Shown: positions 6,098-6,882 of the stretch, in pieces | Position numbering within the stretch: position 1 is the first letter of the stretch | Layout: each line of letters opens with the position of its first letter | Assembly (NCBI GenBank): GCA_002407725.1 | Contig: DHOD01000112.1 | Span: forward strand, 1 to 6,882 | Direction of reading: 5' to 3' | Length of the DNA: 6,882 nt | DNA from: Christensenella sp. UBA5399 | GTDB lineage: Bacteria; Bacillota; Clostridia; Christensenellales; Christensenellaceae | The notes under the pieces: generated by a model | Told to the model about the DNA's origin: nothing | Database searches by the model: none | The model's input: the letters and a program-made list of their open reading frames with translations, nothing else | Program-made: the position numbers and the translations under genes

Positions 6098-6882
6098 ATG
6101 CAGGCATACAACACCAACCTCTCCCTTGCCATGGCGCTTTTAGATTTGGACGGCGTGCAGCTTTCCGCTATGACCGGCGCCGACCGCACCCTGATCTCCC
6201 GTTGGAAGAACGGCAGCCGCCGCCTGATGCCACAGCGGCAATGGGCGTGGAAAATCGCCGCTGCACTGCGGGAGCATGAAACCGATATAGGCGCAAACGT
6301 ACTGTCATTTTTACTAAATGAATATTATCAAGCGGGCCAGATGGCGGATGATGCGCTGATCCTCCGCATCAAAAACTGGCTTTGCGCGGCAGACCAGGAT
6401 TCCCCCGACGAAAACGCGCGGCGCATATCCATTTATGCCCGGTTCATGGAGACCGCCCTTCACCCGGTCGCACCCATCGAAAATGCGTCTTCCTTACAGG
6501 ACATTTCCGACGCCGAGGCACTGGAGGCCGTCTACCGCTTTTTTGACCATGCCACTGCGCTTGGCGCCCCGGCAGAACTGATGCTTGTCTGCCCCTCCGG
6601 CATTGATTTTATCACACGCGATGCGGCGTTCAGCGCCAAGCTATCCAAAAAGCTTTCGCAAATGTTTGATGCGGGATTCAAACTCAAGGCTGTCCTTCGG
6701 ATCGATTTTCGCCCCAATGGCGTTGCTTCATTTTCCGGGGCCTGGCTGGCGGCACATCTAAAGGGATATATCCGCAGCTGGTATTACGACGACTTCCGGC
6801 ACACAGACCCGGATCAAATCCTGATTACGGCAGGCAACGAGTACGCACTCCGGATCTATAGCAAAGACGGCCGTCTTTGCTA
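6098..6882 (+). CDS. Helix-turn-helix DNA-binding protein with unrecognised C-terminal region (3' end off window)
   Basis: The frame is open from ATG 6098 to the window edge: 261 complete codons and no stop. The start is well supported by the near-consensus promoter and by GGAGG at 6089-6093, 4 nt before the ATG. Residues 8-45 look like an XRE/lambda-repressor-type helix-turn-helix; the segment LSAMTGADRTLISRWKNGSR (22-41) has the usual Ser-Arg-Trp-x-Asn-Gly end of a recognition helix and turn. Residues 46-135 are mainly helical. From about 138 on, strand-like segments (ELMLVCPSG, 160-168; KLKAVLRIDF, 195-204; DQILITAGNEY, 239-249) alternate with helices, suggesting an alpha/beta ligand-binding or effector domain that I did not recognise. 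A cytosolic transcriptional regulator is the likely role, perhaps of itself and the divergent dehydrogenase operon. Full length is unknown. Confidence 0.8.
   Translation, partial: MQAYNTNLSLAMALLDLDGVQLSAMTGADRTLISRWKNGSRRLMPQRQWAWKIAAALREHETDIGANVLSFLLNEYYQAGQMADDALILRIKNWLCAADQDSPDENARRISIYARFMETALHPVAPIENASSLQDISDAEALEAVYRFFDHATALGAPAELMLVCPSGIDFITRDAAFSAKLSKKLSQMFDAGFKLKAVLRIDFRPNGVASFSGAWLAAHLKGYIRSWYYDDFRHTDPDQILITAGNEYALRIYSKDGRLC

Overview
The window looks like chromosomal DNA of a Bacillota (Clostridia-type) anaerobe. This is inferred from three things: an N-terminally extended iron-type alcohol dehydrogenase of the kind common in clostridia, a short single-domain MetF, and a large hybrid histidine kinase. 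Coding DNA is moderately GC-rich while the two long intergenic regions are AT-rich. The genus cannot be fixed from the sequence. No mobile element, CRISPR array, tRNA or rRNA is visible.

Left part (1-3132): an AT-rich regulatory stretch carries short repeats, two perfect palindromes and a good extended -10 promoter. It leads into a 929-residue membrane-bound hybrid histidine kinase. The kinase has an extracytoplasmic sensor, HisKA and HATPase domains, a degenerate receiver, an intact receiver, an HPt domain and a C-terminal helical tail. It therefore carries a whole His-Asp-His relay in one chain. No response regulator with an output domain lies in the window.

Middle (3133-5728): metF (5,10-methylenetetrahydrofolate reductase) follows on the same strand after a 71-bp gap that holds a possible promoter of its own. 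It converges on a two-gene minus-strand operon, an iron-containing alcohol dehydrogenase followed by a small flavodoxin. These two genes overlap by 29 bp, and the flavodoxin ribosome binding site lies inside the dehydrogenase reading frame.

Right part (5729-6882): a 369-bp divergent control region separates the dehydrogenase operon from a plus-strand gene that runs off the window. That gene has a near-perfect sigma-A-type promoter with repeats across its -35 box, a strong ribosome binding site and an N-terminal helix-turn-helix; the rest of the protein was not recognised. On the minus strand the same region holds two promoter candidates and a clear intrinsic terminator between them. This layout would give either a roughly 75-nt RNA or a terminated leader of the dehydrogenase operon.

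The genes do not form one obvious pathway. The kinase is a signalling protein, MetF serves one-carbon metabolism, and the dehydrogenase and flavodoxin are redox proteins. The most unusual parts are the divergent control region with its terminator-ended minus-strand unit and the partly unrecognised helix-turn-helix protein.
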